Source: Acidimicrobiia bacterium
GTDB taxonomy: Bacteria > Actinomycetota > Acidimicrobiia > Acidimicrobiales > Poriferisodalaceae
DNA: 64,000 nt
NCBI GenBank assembly: GCA_022820925.1
Contig: JAJEEO010000018.1
Coordinates: forward strand, 1-64,000
Reading direction: 5' to 3'
Both the position numbers and the translations under genes were made by a program. Shown here piece by piece: positions 1-8,502 of the stretch (position 1 is its first letter; every line of letters begins with the position of its first letter). Under the pieces are notes generated by a model, which worked only from the letters and a program-made list of their open reading frames with translations, searched no databases and was not told the origin of the DNA.

Positions 1-955
1 GGGGTGCGTATCCCGCTTGGGCTGGTGGTGCTGCGGCGGGGATCTGGCCTGTGGTCGTCGGCGTGGGAGCGGACACCGCTGGGAAGTAGGCCGTGACGTC
101 AGCGGCAGCCGCGTGGGTCGGCTGGCCGGCACGGTAGCGCAGCAGGTCGTTGCGCATCTCGGCGGCCGAGCCGTACCGGGCGTCTGGTTCTTTGGCGAGC
201 CCGCGCAGGCAGATGGCTTCGAGCTCGTGGGGAACGTCGGCGTTGTACCGCGACGGCGGGACGGGAGTCTCCTGCACATGCTTGTAGGCGATCGCCACGG
301 GGCTGTCGCCGGTGAACGGCGGCCCTGCAGTGAGCACTTCGTACAGCACGACGGACAGCGAGTACAGGTCGCTGCGCGGATCCGCATCCAGCCCTTGGGC
401 CTGCTCGGGGGACAGGTAGGTGGCGGTGCCCATGACCGAACCTGTGCGGGTCAGGTCATCTGAGCCGCCCCCGAGCGCCCGAGCGATGCCGAAGTCGGCA
501 ACCTTGACCTGGCCGGACTGGGTGATCATCACGTTGCCCGGCTTGATGTCGCGGTGCACGACGCCGTTGCCGTGCGCGAACGCCAGTGCCGCCGCGATGT
601 CGATGGCGATGTCCGCGGCGCGGTCGGGGTGCAACGGACCTTCGCTGCGGATGACCTCGGCGAGGCTTCGCCCCTCGACGTACTCCATCACGATGTAGTA
701 GGTGCCTTCGTGATTGCCCCAGTCGTACACACCGACCACGTTTGGCTGGCTCAGGTTGGCGGCAGCTTGAGCCTCCCGCCGGAATCGCTCGACGAACGAT
801 GAATCGGTGGCGAACTCGGGGAACAGCACCTTGACGGCGACCGGCCGGTCGAGCAGCTGGTCACGGCCCAGGAATACTTCGGACATCCCGCCCCGAGCGA
901 TGCGGCTGAACAGCTCATATCGGCCGCCGAAGATGGGGTTTGGGGTGTCTGCCAT
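1..955 (-). CDS. PknB-type Ser/Thr protein kinase (C-terminus beyond window)
   Basis: Eukaryotic-like Hanks-type kinase that phosphorylates Ser/Thr on cell-division and envelope proteins. The start ATG is at 955 and about 318 codons lie in the window. Visible elements are the glycine loop (RIARGGMSEVF, about residues 18-28), the VAVKV lysine at 42, the catalytic loop HRDIKPGN (134-141) and the DFG region just after it. Beyond about residue 285 the chain turns into a Pro/Ala/Thr-rich linker that runs off the window edge, so the transmembrane and any PASTA region are not visible. It is the last visible gene of the FHA-phosphatase-RodA-PbpA operon, 64 bp after pbpA, as in the mycobacterial pknA/pknB locus. 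Which of PknA or PknB it matches cannot be decided without the missing C-terminus. Confidence 0.95.
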   Translation of the reverse strand, partial: MADTPNPIFGGRYELFSRIARGGMSEVFLGRDQLLDRPVAVKVLFPEFATDSSFVERFRREAQAAANLSQPNVVGVYDWGNHEGTYYIVMEYVEGRSLAEVIRSEGPLHPDRAADIAIDIAAALAFAHGNGVVHRDIKPGNVMITQSGQVKVADFGIARALGGGSDDLTRTGSVMGTATYLSPEQAQGLDADPRSDLYSLSVVLYEVLTAGPPFTGDSPVAIAYKHVQETPVPPSRYNADVPHELEAICLRGLAKEPDARYGSAAEMRNDLLRYRAGQPTHAAAADVTAYFPAVSAPTPTTTGQIPAAAPPAQAGYAP

Positions 956-1019
956 GGACGCTGGGCTCGTGCTGCCAGATCGGGTCCCCGGTTCGGCGGG
1001 GTGACTGCAGCGGGTCGGG

Positions 1020-2291
1020 CTAGGGGCTGTCGTCGACAGGTGTCGACACTGCCCGCAGTGCAAGGGCGGCTTCCGCTGCGGTCGCAGCGATCATCGTTGC
1101 CAAGGTACCGCTGCCTCGCGGATCGCCCACGTCAAGTGCTGCATCACCTTCGATGAGCACCGCAACGGCCACTGTCGGCGCGTCGGCGGGTGCCAGCAGT
1201 ACCGCCCATCTTCCCGCAGGTCGGTTGAGGTCGTCGACGGATCCGGCCGCGCCGCCGGCGATCGCTGCCGACACCTCGATGCCGTCAGTGAGCACGAGAC
1301 GGACCGGGACCTGGGTGGCCGCGCTGGCCATGCCCCGCAGCAGGCTTGCGGCCTCATCGGGCTCGAAGAGACGGCCGATGCTGCTCGTTGCGATTTCTTG
1401 GACAACATCGGCTGAGGCGGCGGCATCTTCGGTCCCCGTGCCAGGTGCCCGGGCGCTGATCTGGTGCACCACGGAGGGACGCATGCGGATGCCATCGTTG
1501 GCGACCGCCGCCGCTGCGAGCGCGAGCTGAAGCGGCGTCAGCGTCACACCGTCGAACTGCGCGATGGCATCGGGCTCACCGGGCAGGTCGATGCCGGTCG
1601 CTGCAGGCTGGGCGCCGGCTCGCTGCAACAGCGTTGCGCCCGAAGCACCGGATGCCTCATCCGCCGCCAGGACGTAGCTGCGCTGGTAGGCACGCGCAAC
1701 CGGCAATCCCGCCGAGAGTGCAGGTCCATCAGGCATCAGATCGTCGACGATGTTGGGGTCGAAGCTGGGACGCGACCACAGCGCCACGATCGCTCCGGTC
1801 TGCGGATGCACGACGACGACGGCACCGTCACGATCTCCCAGCGCAGCCCGCACGGTGAGCTGCACTCCGTGGTGCACCGTCAGACCCAGATCGCCGACGC
1901 GGTCGCTGTCGGCGAAGAGGTCCGCGACGTCGCGCAGGGCGATGTCCGCAGCGCGGCCCGAGAGCTCGGCGTCGTAGCTGCGCTCGAGGCCGCCCGCGCC
2001 TGCTCGACGTGCGAGGTACCCCGCGACGTGGGAATAGAGGGGTCCGTGGGGGTAGGTGCGCAGCCGGCGCGTTCCGACGGCATCGGAGTCGATGGCGGGT
2101 GCGATCGTCTCACCGTCGGCGCTGGTGATCGCGCCGCGCGCTTGGTCGAGTGCAGCCGTGGCAGCGCGCCGGTTGAAGTCATGCTGCCGCAAGCTCTCGG
2201 CAGAGAGGTAGCCGACATTGGTGAGCTGCACCAAGAGCACGACGAAACCCGCGCCGAGCACCACTGCCAGCCGTGCAATGCGCCGGCTCAT
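1020..2291 (-). CDS. pbpA: PbpA-like penicillin-binding protein lacking transpeptidase motifs
   Basis: 423 aa. The start ATG at 2291 overlaps the rodA stop as ATGA, which is preferred over the in-frame ATG at 2372 lying inside rodA. An N-terminal membrane segment (about residues 5-25) is followed by the PbpA-type dimerisation region and the usual lead-in to the transpeptidase domain (GAIVALWSRPSFDPN). The family then normally carries a PPGSTFK-like SxxK, an SxN and a KTG motif. Here about 70-80 residues that hold SxxK and SxN are missing, and the stretch equivalent to SKTGTAE reads GGAAGSVD. The TLTPLQLALAAAAVANDG helix remains. It is therefore probably not a working transpeptidase but may be a structural partner of RodA. 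The reading frame is intact and coupled to its neighbours, which argues against simple decay. Confidence 0.88.
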   Translation of the reverse strand: MSRRIARLAVVLGAGFVVLLVQLTNVGYLSAESLRQHDFNRRAATAALDQARGAITSADGETIAPAIDSDAVGTRRLRTYPHGPLYSHVAGYLARRAGAGGLERSYDAELSGRAADIALRDVADLFADSDRVGDLGLTVHHGVQLTVRAALGDRDGAVVVVHPQTGAIVALWSRPSFDPNIVDDLMPDGPALSAGLPVARAYQRSYVLAADEASGASGATLLQRAGAQPAATGIDLPGEPDAIAQFDGVTLTPLQLALAAAAVANDGIRMRPSVVHQISARAPGTGTEDAAASADVVQEIATSSIGRLFEPDEAASLLRGMASAATQVPVRLVLTDGIEVSAAIAGGAAGSVDDLNRPAGRWAVLLAPADAPTVAVAVLIEGDAALDVGDPRGSGTLATMIAATAAEAALALRAVSTPVDDSP

Positions 2292-3928
2292 GGGTCGCCT
2301 CGGAGGCTGAGCCGGACGGCGAAGCCGTGGCCCGAGCGGCCCGTGAGCGCAGCGAACAAGAGCGGGAAGCAATGGGCGACTCGACGGCGAGTTCCGCCCA
2401 TCCGCGCACGTTCCAAAGGCAGTTGTTGGGGTTCGGCCTGGGCGGGATCGCCGGTGGTCCGGCGCCGGTGCCGGGCTGGCCTGCGGATCGGCACCCCGAG
2501 CTCGCCGGTCGGACTGTCCCGGGCGACAGGTTCGACCATGCGCAGCCGTGACTGGGTGGTGCGGGGCGGAGAGCCCAACTCGTCACCCAGCCCGCCGCTG
2601 GCGTCCGAGACTGCGAGCAGCAGCCCCACGGCGACGCAGTTGCCGATCATTGCCAACTGTCCGTAGGCAACGAAGGGCAGCGCGCCGACGGTGTGCGGCA
2701 GCAATCGCAGCACTCCGGCGATGGCGAAGAAGGCCTGCAGCCCGAGGACCGACGTGGCAGCAGCGGCCACGAGCCTGTGCGGGCCTCGCGCCCGTTGGGC
2801 GATGCCTGCGCCGACGCCAACCAGCAGCATGAACGCGACGAGCAATGCCGCAGCGCCCCCGATGCCGAGTTCTTCGGCGATGAGGGCGAAGATGAAGTCG
2901 CGGTGCGGTTCATGCAGATGCTGGGGCGCGCCGAGTCCTAGGCCGACCCCGCTGATGCCGCCGTCGCTGATGGCGAACGCCGCGTCGACCACGGTCGCGC
3001 CCTCGGCATCGATCCACGGGTTCAGCCAGTAGCGAATCTGTGCGGACAGCCGGTCGTACACCGTCGCGAGCACGCCGACGCCAATGGCGTATGTGGCGAT
3101 CACCCCGTTGAGCGCCCTCGCGCGAGTCGAGCGGGGCACCGTCGGGATGTCGCTGCCGACGAGGTCGTCCCCATCGAGCCACAGCGGCAGCCAGGCCGCC
3201 GCAAAGACGATCGCCGATGAGGCGAGATCAGCGCCGACGATGAGCAGCGTCCACGCCCCGATCGCTGCGACGCTCGCTCCCGCAACGTGGCGATGCGGGA
3301 TGAAGCGGGACCCGAGCCAGCGCGGCGCAGTTGCGGTGAGCCCGCAGGCAGCGATGACCACGACGATCTTGGCGAGGCCGTAGGGCTGGACGCTCAGCAG
3401 CGACCCGAGATCCAGCCACTGGCGCGGAGGATCGTACGCACCGGCCGAGACATTGGCCCCGCCCGAGAAGCTCCCTGCGGCAAGCAGCCCCGCAGCGACG
3501 ATGCCGCATGCGCCAGGTCGGCTCAAGAACCAGTCGAGGTGACGGGCGACGAGCAAGGTTCCGGCAATGGCAACAAACCCCAGCAGCACAGCCACCGCCT
3601 GCTCGGACGCCAGCAGGGAGTCGATTCGCGCGACGAAAACCCAGCCGATGCCCATGAGCAGGCCGACGACGCCGAAGAGGATCTCGTTGCTGTTCGGCGC
3701 CCATCGCTTGATCGCGGCGCGCGCCGCGACTCCGCCGGCCACGACGGCTGCCAGCCAAGCGGCGGTGCCCCACAGCGACTCGGTCGCGCCGCGCCGGCCG
3801 GCACCGCTCCAGACCGAGCTGTGCTCCACACCCAGCGCGGTGACGGCAAACGTCGTGCAGACCACCACGCCCGCGAGTGCGGCGAGCGCTGCTTCGGTGC
3901 GACGTCGCGTGCGCAGCGGGGTCCTCAG
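2288..3928 (-). CDS. rodA: RodA/FtsW-family SEDS peptidoglycan polymerase
   Basis: Polytopic SEDS glycosyltransferase that polymerises lipid II with a partner PBP. About ten hydrophobic helices are visible, as are the family signatures DLGSLLSVQPYGLAKIVVV and, near the end, FIFALIAEELGIGGAAALL and GVLRLLPHTVGALPFVAYG. The start is uncertain: in this frame there is no ATG, GTG or TTG between 4189 and 3871. The most attractive start is CTG at 3928, whose last two bases overlap the phosphatase stop as CTGA, and it gives 546 aa. The next usual codon, GTG at 3868, would cut the first helix, and the far upstream ATG at 4192 lies deep in the phosphatase gene. The last 25 or so residues are encoded by a dispersed repeat. 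The stop overlaps pbpA by 4 bp. Confidence 0.9.
   Translation of the reverse strand: MRTPLRTRRRTEAALAALAGVVVCTTFAVTALGVEHSSVWSGAGRRGATESLWGTAAWLAAVVAGGVAARAAIKRWAPNSNEILFGVVGLLMGIGWVFVARIDSLLASEQAVAVLLGFVAIAGTLLVARHLDWFLSRPGACGIVAAGLLAAGSFSGGANVSAGAYDPPRQWLDLGSLLSVQPYGLAKIVVVIAACGLTATAPRWLGSRFIPHRHVAGASVAAIGAWTLLIVGADLASSAIVFAAAWLPLWLDGDDLVGSDIPTVPRSTRARALNGVIATYAIGVGVLATVYDRLSAQIRYWLNPWIDAEGATVVDAAFAISDGGISGVGLGLGAPQHLHEPHRDFIFALIAEELGIGGAAALLVAFMLLVGVGAGIAQRARGPHRLVAAAATSVLGLQAFFAIAGVLRLLPHTVGALPFVAYGQLAMIGNCVAVGLLLAVSDASGGLGDELGSPPRTTQSRLRMVEPVARDSPTGELGVPIRRPARHRRRTTGDPAQAEPQQLPLERARMGGTRRRVAHCFPLLFAALTGRSGHGFAVRLSLRGDP
2303..2368. repeat. Dispersed repeat, copy A
   Basis: An 11-bp block (2303-2313) and a 38-bp block (2331-2368) recur at 17415-17425 and 17431-17468. 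The long block has a single mismatch. The two blocks are separated by 17 bp here and 5 bp in copy B. Copy A forms the 3' end of rodA and ends 11 bp before the pbpA start codon. Confidence 0.85.
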
Positions 3929-4761
3929 CGAGAGCGAGAACGTCGCCAGCTGCGTCGCCTCGCGGTGCTGCGTGTGCTGGCTTCGACAGCCGCCGGCTCG
4001 GCGGGCGCAGCCGTCGGGGCCGGCAGGCCCTCGATGTCGACGTCCACGACGAGCGCAGTCGAGTTGTCCCGCCCCCCTCGATCGTTGGCCTGACGCACCA
4101 GGGCGCGCGCCACCTCGGAAGGGTGGTGGTCGGCGTCGAGCAGCTCGGTGATCTCGGACTCGTCGAGTTCGTTGGTGAGCCCATCGGTGCACAGCAGGAA
4201 CCGATCATTGCCAGTGAGATCGAGGATCCAGTCGTCGATCAGCACCTGGGGCTCCACGCCGATGGCACGTGTGAGCGTGTTGCGCCGGGGATGCTCTGCG
4301 GCTTGCTCCTCGGTGAGATCGCCGGCGCGGACCATCTCCGCGACGAAGTTGTGATCCACGGTGAGCTGGGTCAGCTTGCCCGCCTGGTAGCGGTAGACAC
4401 GCGAGTCGCCCACGTTGACCAGGCACCAGACCCTGCTGTCGTCGCGCTGCACGACGGCGATGGCGCACAGCGTCGTGCCCATTCCCGTCAGGTCCGCGTG
4501 AGCGGTCGAGCGATGGTGCACCACCTGGTTCGCGTGGCGCACTGCCGCGAGCAGCTCGCTCGGCGTCGACGGGGAATTCGCGGCCAGCGTCTTGACGGCG
4601 AGGCTGGATGCCACGCTGCCGCCCAGATGGCCGCCCATGCCGTCGGCCACCACGAAGAGACCGATATCGGCATACATGGCGTCCTGGTTCTCGGCCCGCC
4701 GCAGACCTCGATCCGAAGCGCCTCCCCAGCGGATGCGCATCTGGCGGGCGGGAGCGCTCAT
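3925..4761 (-). CDS. pstP: PP2C-family protein phosphatase (PstP-like)
   Basis: 278 aa metal-dependent Ser/Thr phosphatase that would reverse phosphorylation by the kinase of this operon. The PP2C motifs are clear: RRAENQD (residues 21-27), VVADGMGGHLGG (38-48), GMGTTLCA, NVGDSRVYR, LTQLTVDHN, FLLCTDGLTNEL and the closing GGRDNSTALVVD. The start MSAPARQ at 4761 is chosen because it directly precedes the RIRWGGASDRGLRR domain start; upstream codons overlap the FHA gene. After the catalytic domain there is only a short Ala/Arg-rich tail without an obvious membrane helix or extracellular domain, unlike mycobacterial PstP. The rodA start is nested in the 3' end. Confidence 0.95.
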   Translation of the reverse strand: MSAPARQMRIRWGGASDRGLRRAENQDAMYADIGLFVVADGMGGHLGGSVASSLAVKTLAANSPSTPSELLAAVRHANQVVHHRSTAHADLTGMGTTLCAIAVVQRDDSRVWCLVNVGDSRVYRYQAGKLTQLTVDHNFVAEMVRAGDLTEEQAAEHPRRNTLTRAIGVEPQVLIDDWILDLTGNDRFLLCTDGLTNELDESEITELLDADHHPSEVARALVRQANDRGGRDNSTALVVDVDIEGLPAPTAAPAEPAAVEASTRSTARRRSWRRSRSR

Positions 4762-4810
4762 GACGCTGCAGTCTCGCGGCTCTGTCGTGCGGCGGCACGG
4801 GGCGCGGCGA

Positions 4811-5278
4811 TCATGAGCTGACCTCGAAGACGGTGGAGCCGATCTGGACGTAGTCGCCGACGCGAACGACCGTCGTGGCTGCAACCTTCTGGCGATTCAG
4901 GTAGGTGCCGTTCGTCGAGCCCAAGTCCTCCAGGACGTGCTGTTCGCCCCGGCGGTACAGCCGGGCATGGGCCTGGGACGAGTAGCCGTCGTCGATGACC
5001 ACATCGCACTCGGGGTCCCGCCCGATGGTGATCGTGTCTTCCAGCAGGTGCCGTTCGCCTTGGGCGTGCAGCGGCGAGCGAACGACGAGGGCCAATGGCT
5101 GCGATGCCGCCCGTCCGTTGTCGCGCATGTCGCCGCGCAGCGTGAGGATGGACTTCCAGCCGAGATGGTTGCGTGGCGTCGCCACGCTGGCCCTGATGGC
5201 TCGTAGCACCCGGAAGAAGAAGAGGTAGAGCAGTACGAGCACGCAGATCGCGAGCAGCCGCACGAGCTGCTCGGACAT
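4811..5278 (-). CDS. fhaB: FhaB-like membrane FHA-domain protein
   Basis: 155 aa. One N-terminal membrane helix (about residues 6-24, LLAICVLVLLYLFFFRV) is followed by a basic linker and a C-terminal FHA domain (about 75-155). The phosphothreonine-binding motifs are TIGRDPECDVVIDDGYSSQAHA and LGSTNGTYLN. FhaB/FipA proteins bind phosphorylated partners of the kinase and link it to division and wall synthesis. The start ATG at 5278 overlaps the preceding FHA gene stop as TGATG, so translation is probably coupled. Confidence 0.94.
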   Translation of the reverse strand: MSEQLVRLLAICVLVLLYLFFFRVLRAIRASVATPRNHLGWKSILTLRGDMRDNGRAASQPLALVVRSPLHAQGERHLLEDTITIGRDPECDVVIDDGYSSQAHARLYRRGEQHVLEDLGSTNGTYLNRQKVAATTVVRVGDYVQIGSTVFEVSS

Positions 5279-5565
5279 CAGCTCGACTCCAGCCGCAGTT
5301 CGTGTCCGCCGATGGTGACCACGTCACCCGCGGCGAGCCGCTCGCTGGTCACTTCGATGCCGTTCAGCAGGGTCCCGTTGACGCTGGCCAGATCGACCAG
5401 GAGGATGCCGTCGGCGTCCGAACGGATCTGGGCATGGCGCCGGGAGACCTTCGGGCCGTTGAGCACGATGTCGCAGTCGTCTCGCCGCCCGATGACGGTC
5501 TCGGGCCCCAGCTCGTGGCTCTGTCCGTCGCTGCCGACCAGGCTGAGGCCACCCACGGCGGTCAA
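5278..5565 (-). CDS. Stand-alone FHA-domain protein
   Basis: 95 aa, essentially only an FHA domain (GPETVIGRRDDCDIVLNGPKVSRRHAQI... LASVNGTLLNG). It is the first gene of the operon and occupies the place of the much larger fhaA in mycobacteria, but it lacks any N-terminal DUF3662-type domain. It has no membrane segment. It probably binds phospho-Thr on the kinase or on its substrates. The promoter should lie in the 41 bp between its start and the divergent tRNA-Leu gene. Confidence 0.92.
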   Translation of the reverse strand: MTAVGGLSLVGSDGQSHELGPETVIGRRDDCDIVLNGPKVSRRHAQIRSDADGILLVDLASVNGTLLNGIEVTSERLAAGDVVTIGGHELRLESS

Positions 5566-5606
5566 GTGTAGGAGCGGTGGTTCGCGGGCTAGTCTGTTCG
5601 CCCCAC

Positions 5607-5691
5607 GCGCGAGTGGCGGAATTTGGCAGACGCGCAGGCTTCAGGTGCCTGTGCCCGCAAGGGTGTGAGGGTTCAAGTCCCTCCTCGCGCA
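5607..5691 (+). tRNA. tRNA-Leu (anticodon CAG)
   Basis: Type II tRNA with acceptor pairing GCGCGAG/CTCGCGC, anticodon stem CAGGC/GCCTG around loop TTCAGGT (CAG at its centre), a long variable arm and the T-loop GGTTCAAGTCC. CCA is not encoded. It is divergent from the FHA operon. Confidence 0.96.
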
Positions 5692-5722
5692 CTGCACCGA
5701 GATCGGCAGCGTCGGCGGTGGT

Positions 5723-6430
5723 CTACGCAGTGCGCCGGATCTTGTCGGCGTTCTTGAGGGCCTCGCGAGCAGAGAGCGTGCTCATGCGGTCGCGGTTGCG
5801 GGCGACGTAGTCCTCGACGGTCGGCAGGTCGGTCCACGCGAGCGAGCGCAACGCCCACCCGATGCCCTTGCGGACGAAGAAGTCGGTGTGGGACAGGTTG
5901 GGCTCGATGCAATCGAAGAGCAGGTCGAGATCGGTCTCGTCTTTCCTGTTGATCTGGCAGATGATCGACGACCTGCGCTTCCACATGTCGCTGTCGCCGC
6001 TCCACGAGCGCATGTGACCGGACATGTCGCCCGGGTAGATCTCGAGGAGCTCACGCAAGCGGTGAGTGGCAACGTCGTCGACGTAGTCCCACCAGGCGCC
6101 GGTCACGATGAACTCTTCGAACATTGGCAGCGTGTCGAGTGTGCGGAAGGACCGGCACCTCGACGCGCCGGCGATGTCGAGGGCGATGTAGCGCTCCTCC
6201 CGGAACTCTGCGTTGCGCCAGAGCTCGAAGACCGTGTTCTGCCAGACCGTCTTGTCGTCGAACGGGTGAGTGCGCAGGAGTGCGCTGAGCAGCTTGCGGC
6301 GGGCCGGTTTCTGCACGCCGCGATAGGGCATCTCCGACTTCATGTAGGCGCGCATGGGTTCGGCCTTGTCTGGGTCGGCATGGTCGGCGAGCGCGCGGCG
6401 GATGTCGGTGACGAGCTGAGTGTTCGTCAT
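5723..6430 (-). CDS. DNA alkylation repair protein, AlkD-like HEAT-repeat glycosylase
   Basis: 235 aa all-helical protein of the AlkC/AlkD family, which excises N3- and N7-alkylated purines without base flipping. Family marks include YMKSEMPYRGVQKPARR near the N-terminus, ITGAWWDYVDDVATHRL-like central residues (TGAWWDYVDD) and FVRKGIGWALRSLAW close to the C-terminus. It is the last gene of an operon with ada-alkA and ogt (48-bp gap to ogt), which fits a shared role in alkylation damage repair. A cytosolic protein with no signal peptide. Confidence 0.92.
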   Translation of the reverse strand: MTNTQLVTDIRRALADHADPDKAEPMRAYMKSEMPYRGVQKPARRKLLSALLRTHPFDDKTVWQNTVFELWRNAEFREERYIALDIAGASRCRSFRTLDTLPMFEEFIVTGAWWDYVDDVATHRLRELLEIYPGDMSGHMRSWSGDSDMWKRRSSIICQINRKDETDLDLLFDCIEPNLSHTDFFVRKGIGWALRSLAWTDLPTVEDYVARNRDRMSTLSAREALKNADKIRRTA

Positions 6431-6478
6431 GATCGGAGCTGCCCGCCTTCGGCCCCTGTGCGACCGTGCATGCGCCGG

Positions 6479-6970
6479 CTACAGCGCACCTTCGTGCTGC
6501 AGCAGCTGGGTCTTGAGGTCGAGCCCGCCGCCGAATCCGGTGAGCGAGCCGTCGGCGCCGATGACCCGGTGGCACGGGAGCACGATCGGCACCGGGTTGC
6601 GGCCGTTGGCCTGTCCGATGGCCCGCACCGCCTTGGGCCTGCCGATGAGCGCGGCCTGCTCGCCGTAGCTGCGGGTGCTGCCGTAGGGGATGTCGCCGAG
6701 CGCCCGCCAGGCTGCCTCCTGGAATGGGGTGCCGCGCAGGTCGAGCGGCACGTCGAAGCTGGTGCGGCCGCCGTCGAAGTACTCGCCGAGCTGGTTGGCT
6801 GCCTGTCGCAGGATCGGATGGTCGGGGTCTTCGACCATGTCGTCGGGCAGCTTGACGGAGGTCTCGTCACCGTGCCACGACACGGCGCGCAGCCCCCCGT
6901 CGGTCGCCACGAGGCCCAATGGCCCGATGGGACTGTCGATGGTGGTGTGCCAGTGCGTGTCGGTGCTCAT
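6479..6970 (-). CDS. ogt: Methylated-DNA--protein-cysteine methyltransferase
   Basis: 163 aa suicide enzyme that takes the methyl group from O6-methylguanine onto its own cysteine. The active-site motif PCHRVIG is present, together with the preceding RAIGQANGRNPVPIVL and the GTPFQEAAWRALGDIPYGSTRSYGE winged-helix region. The ATG overlaps the ada-alkA stop as ATGA, so the methyl-sensing Ada domain and the O6-methyltransferase, fused in E. coli Ada, are here two coupled genes. Confidence 0.97.
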   Translation of the reverse strand: MSTDTHWHTTIDSPIGPLGLVATDGGLRAVSWHGDETSVKLPDDMVEDPDHPILRQAANQLGEYFDGGRTSFDVPLDLRGTPFQEAAWRALGDIPYGSTRSYGEQAALIGRPKAVRAIGQANGRNPVPIVLPCHRVIGADGSLTGFGGGLDLKTQLLQHEGAL

Positions 6971-8457
6971 GAGTCGCTCCCGGTTGTGCTGGGTCTGTCA
7001 CCCGACGATGGGCTGGGCTGGCTGGCGGCGTGCCAGAGGTGCTGCGCGGCCCACGAACGGTACGGCCGCCAGCTCTCCGCGATCGCCTCGAGTTCGCGGG
7101 CAGTGACGGGGTGACCAATCAGGCGCTCAGCCGAACGGCGCAGGCCGAGGTCCGATGCTGGGAATGCGTCGTCATGGCCGAACACCCGCATGGCGATGAG
7201 GTGCGCAGTCCACGGGCCGATCCCCGGCAGCTCGCAGAGCCGCGCCACGGTGTCTTGGAGCGTGCCTGCGGCGGTCAAGTCGAGCTCGCCGCTCGCGACC
7301 GCCTCGGACAGACCCACGATGGTGTCGACGCGGCGCTGAGTGAATCCGAGCCCGGCGAGTCCGGACGGTCCGGCATCGGTGAGGCTTGCTGCACTCGGAA
7401 ACAGGTGAGTCAAGGGCACTTGGACGTCGACGCAGCATTCCGACGGGGCGTCGAAAGGCGTGCCGAATCGCCGGACGATCCTGCTGCACATCGTGGATGC
7501 CGCTGCGAGCGAGATCTGTTGGTTGACGACGATGCGGATGGCAGTTTCGAACCGATCCCATGACCGCGGCACCCGCAGCCCGGGCGCCTGGCGCACCAGG
7601 GGACCGATGAGCGGATCGCGGGCGAGTGCTGCGTCGGCCGGCGACGGGTCTTCGTCGGTGCCGAGCAGTGCGCGGCAACGGCCCACGGCATCGATGACCG
7701 AGTCGTACGTCGGCAGGTGCAGCCGCAGCTGCAGCTGGTCTGGGGCGGCGCCATTGGACACAGCCAGCTCGGCGATGCCGGGGTGGCCGCAGGCGCTGAA
7801 GCTGCGGAGGTAGCTGACGCCCGTGGCGGGATCGGTGCTGACGGTTTCGATGCCCCCGATGACGCGAGCTGCTTGGTGCGACATGAAGGCCGCGAAGTCG
7901 TATGGCGCGAGGTACGGCACGGTGAGCACGAGACCGCCGTCGAGTTGCGGGCGCTCGCCCTGCCGCCGCTTCGAACGCAGCTCGGTGGGCGTGAAGCAGA
8001 ACACCGAGGTCATGGCCCGGTGCAGCTGGCGCGGCCCGCCGAAGCCCGCAGCCCGGGCTATCTCGGCGAACGTGAGATCGGTGTCGTCGATCAGGCAGCG
8101 TGCGAAGTGTGCGCGACGTGACCGGGCGATGGTGCTGGGCGTGGCCCCGACGTGGTGCTCGAACAGCCGACGGAGCTGGCGGGCGCTGTAGCCCACGTGG
8201 GCCGCCAACGCCTCTTCGTCGTGATCGTCCAGAAAGCCGTCGTTGATCCGCAGCAGGGCCGCCCCGACCGGTGCGGGCACGTCCAGATCGGCGAGCGAGC
8301 CGGCGCGGCGTTCGGGATGGCAGCGCAGGCAGGGACGGAAGCCGTTCGCTTCGGCAGCCACCGGGTTGGAGTAGTGCGTCACGTTGCGCGGCAGCGGTTG
8401 CGCTGAGCAATCTGCACGGCAGTAGATGCCCGTCGTGCGAACGGCCGATACCTGCAT
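6967..8457 (-). CDS. Ada metal-binding / AraC HTH / AlkA glycosylase fusion
   Basis: 496 aa three-domain protein. Residues 1-60 are an Ada-type zinc domain with four cysteines (C13, C17, C43, C46); the first is the expected methyl acceptor for methylphosphotriesters. About 80-170 is an AraC-type HTH (GYSARQLRRLFEHHVGATPS; ADIARAAGF-like segment FAEIARAAGF). About 195-490 is an AlkA 3-methyladenine glycosylase with the HhH hairpin LPGIGPWTA and the catalytic Asp in PASDLGLRR. The start at 8457 (MQVSAVRTTGIYCR) places the Ada domain at the N-terminus; longer frames would run through a palindromic operator. It likely senses methylation, activates its own operon and repairs bases. First gene of ada-alkA/ogt/alkD. 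Confidence 0.95.
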   Translation of the reverse strand: MQVSAVRTTGIYCRADCSAQPLPRNVTHYSNPVAAEANGFRPCLRCHPERRAGSLADLDVPAPVGAALLRINDGFLDDHDEEALAAHVGYSARQLRRLFEHHVGATPSTIARSRRAHFARCLIDDTDLTFAEIARAAGFGGPRQLHRAMTSVFCFTPTELRSKRRQGERPQLDGGLVLTVPYLAPYDFAAFMSHQAARVIGGIETVSTDPATGVSYLRSFSACGHPGIAELAVSNGAAPDQLQLRLHLPTYDSVIDAVGRCRALLGTDEDPSPADAALARDPLIGPLVRQAPGLRVPRSWDRFETAIRIVVNQQISLAAASTMCSRIVRRFGTPFDAPSECCVDVQVPLTHLFPSAASLTDAGPSGLAGLGFTQRRVDTIVGLSEAVASGELDLTAAGTLQDTVARLCELPGIGPWTAHLIAMRVFGHDDAFPASDLGLRRSAERLIGHPVTARELEAIAESWRPYRSWAAQHLWHAASQPSPSSGDRPSTTGSDS

Positions 8458-8473
8458 GAGGCGAGTCTGGCAG

Positions 8474-8502
8474 ACTGTATCGGACACAAACGGACATTCC
8501 AA
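8474..8502 (-). promoter_or_regulatory. Predicted sigma70-type promoter of the alkylation repair operon
   Basis: On the minus strand TTGGAA (8502-8497) and TACAGT (8479-8474) are separated by exactly 17 bp. Transcription would begin near 8467, leaving about 10 nt before the ATG at 8457. The -35 box lies in the centre of the 21-bp inverted repeat and the spacer lies in one of its arms. Confidence 0.5.

Noticed and set aside
3876..4821. Plus-strand ORF of 314 codons across rodA and the phosphatase gene
   Set aside because: It is antisense to clear PP2C motifs and has no family-like sequence; long shadow frames are expected at this GC content.
5324..5692. Minus-strand ORF beginning MREEGLEPSHPCG across the tRNA-Leu gene
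   Set aside because: It is the antisense translation of the tRNA; such EGLEPS/GGFEPP-type starts are a standard artefact. Similar frames at 15616-15867 and 61293-61640 were dropped for the same reason.
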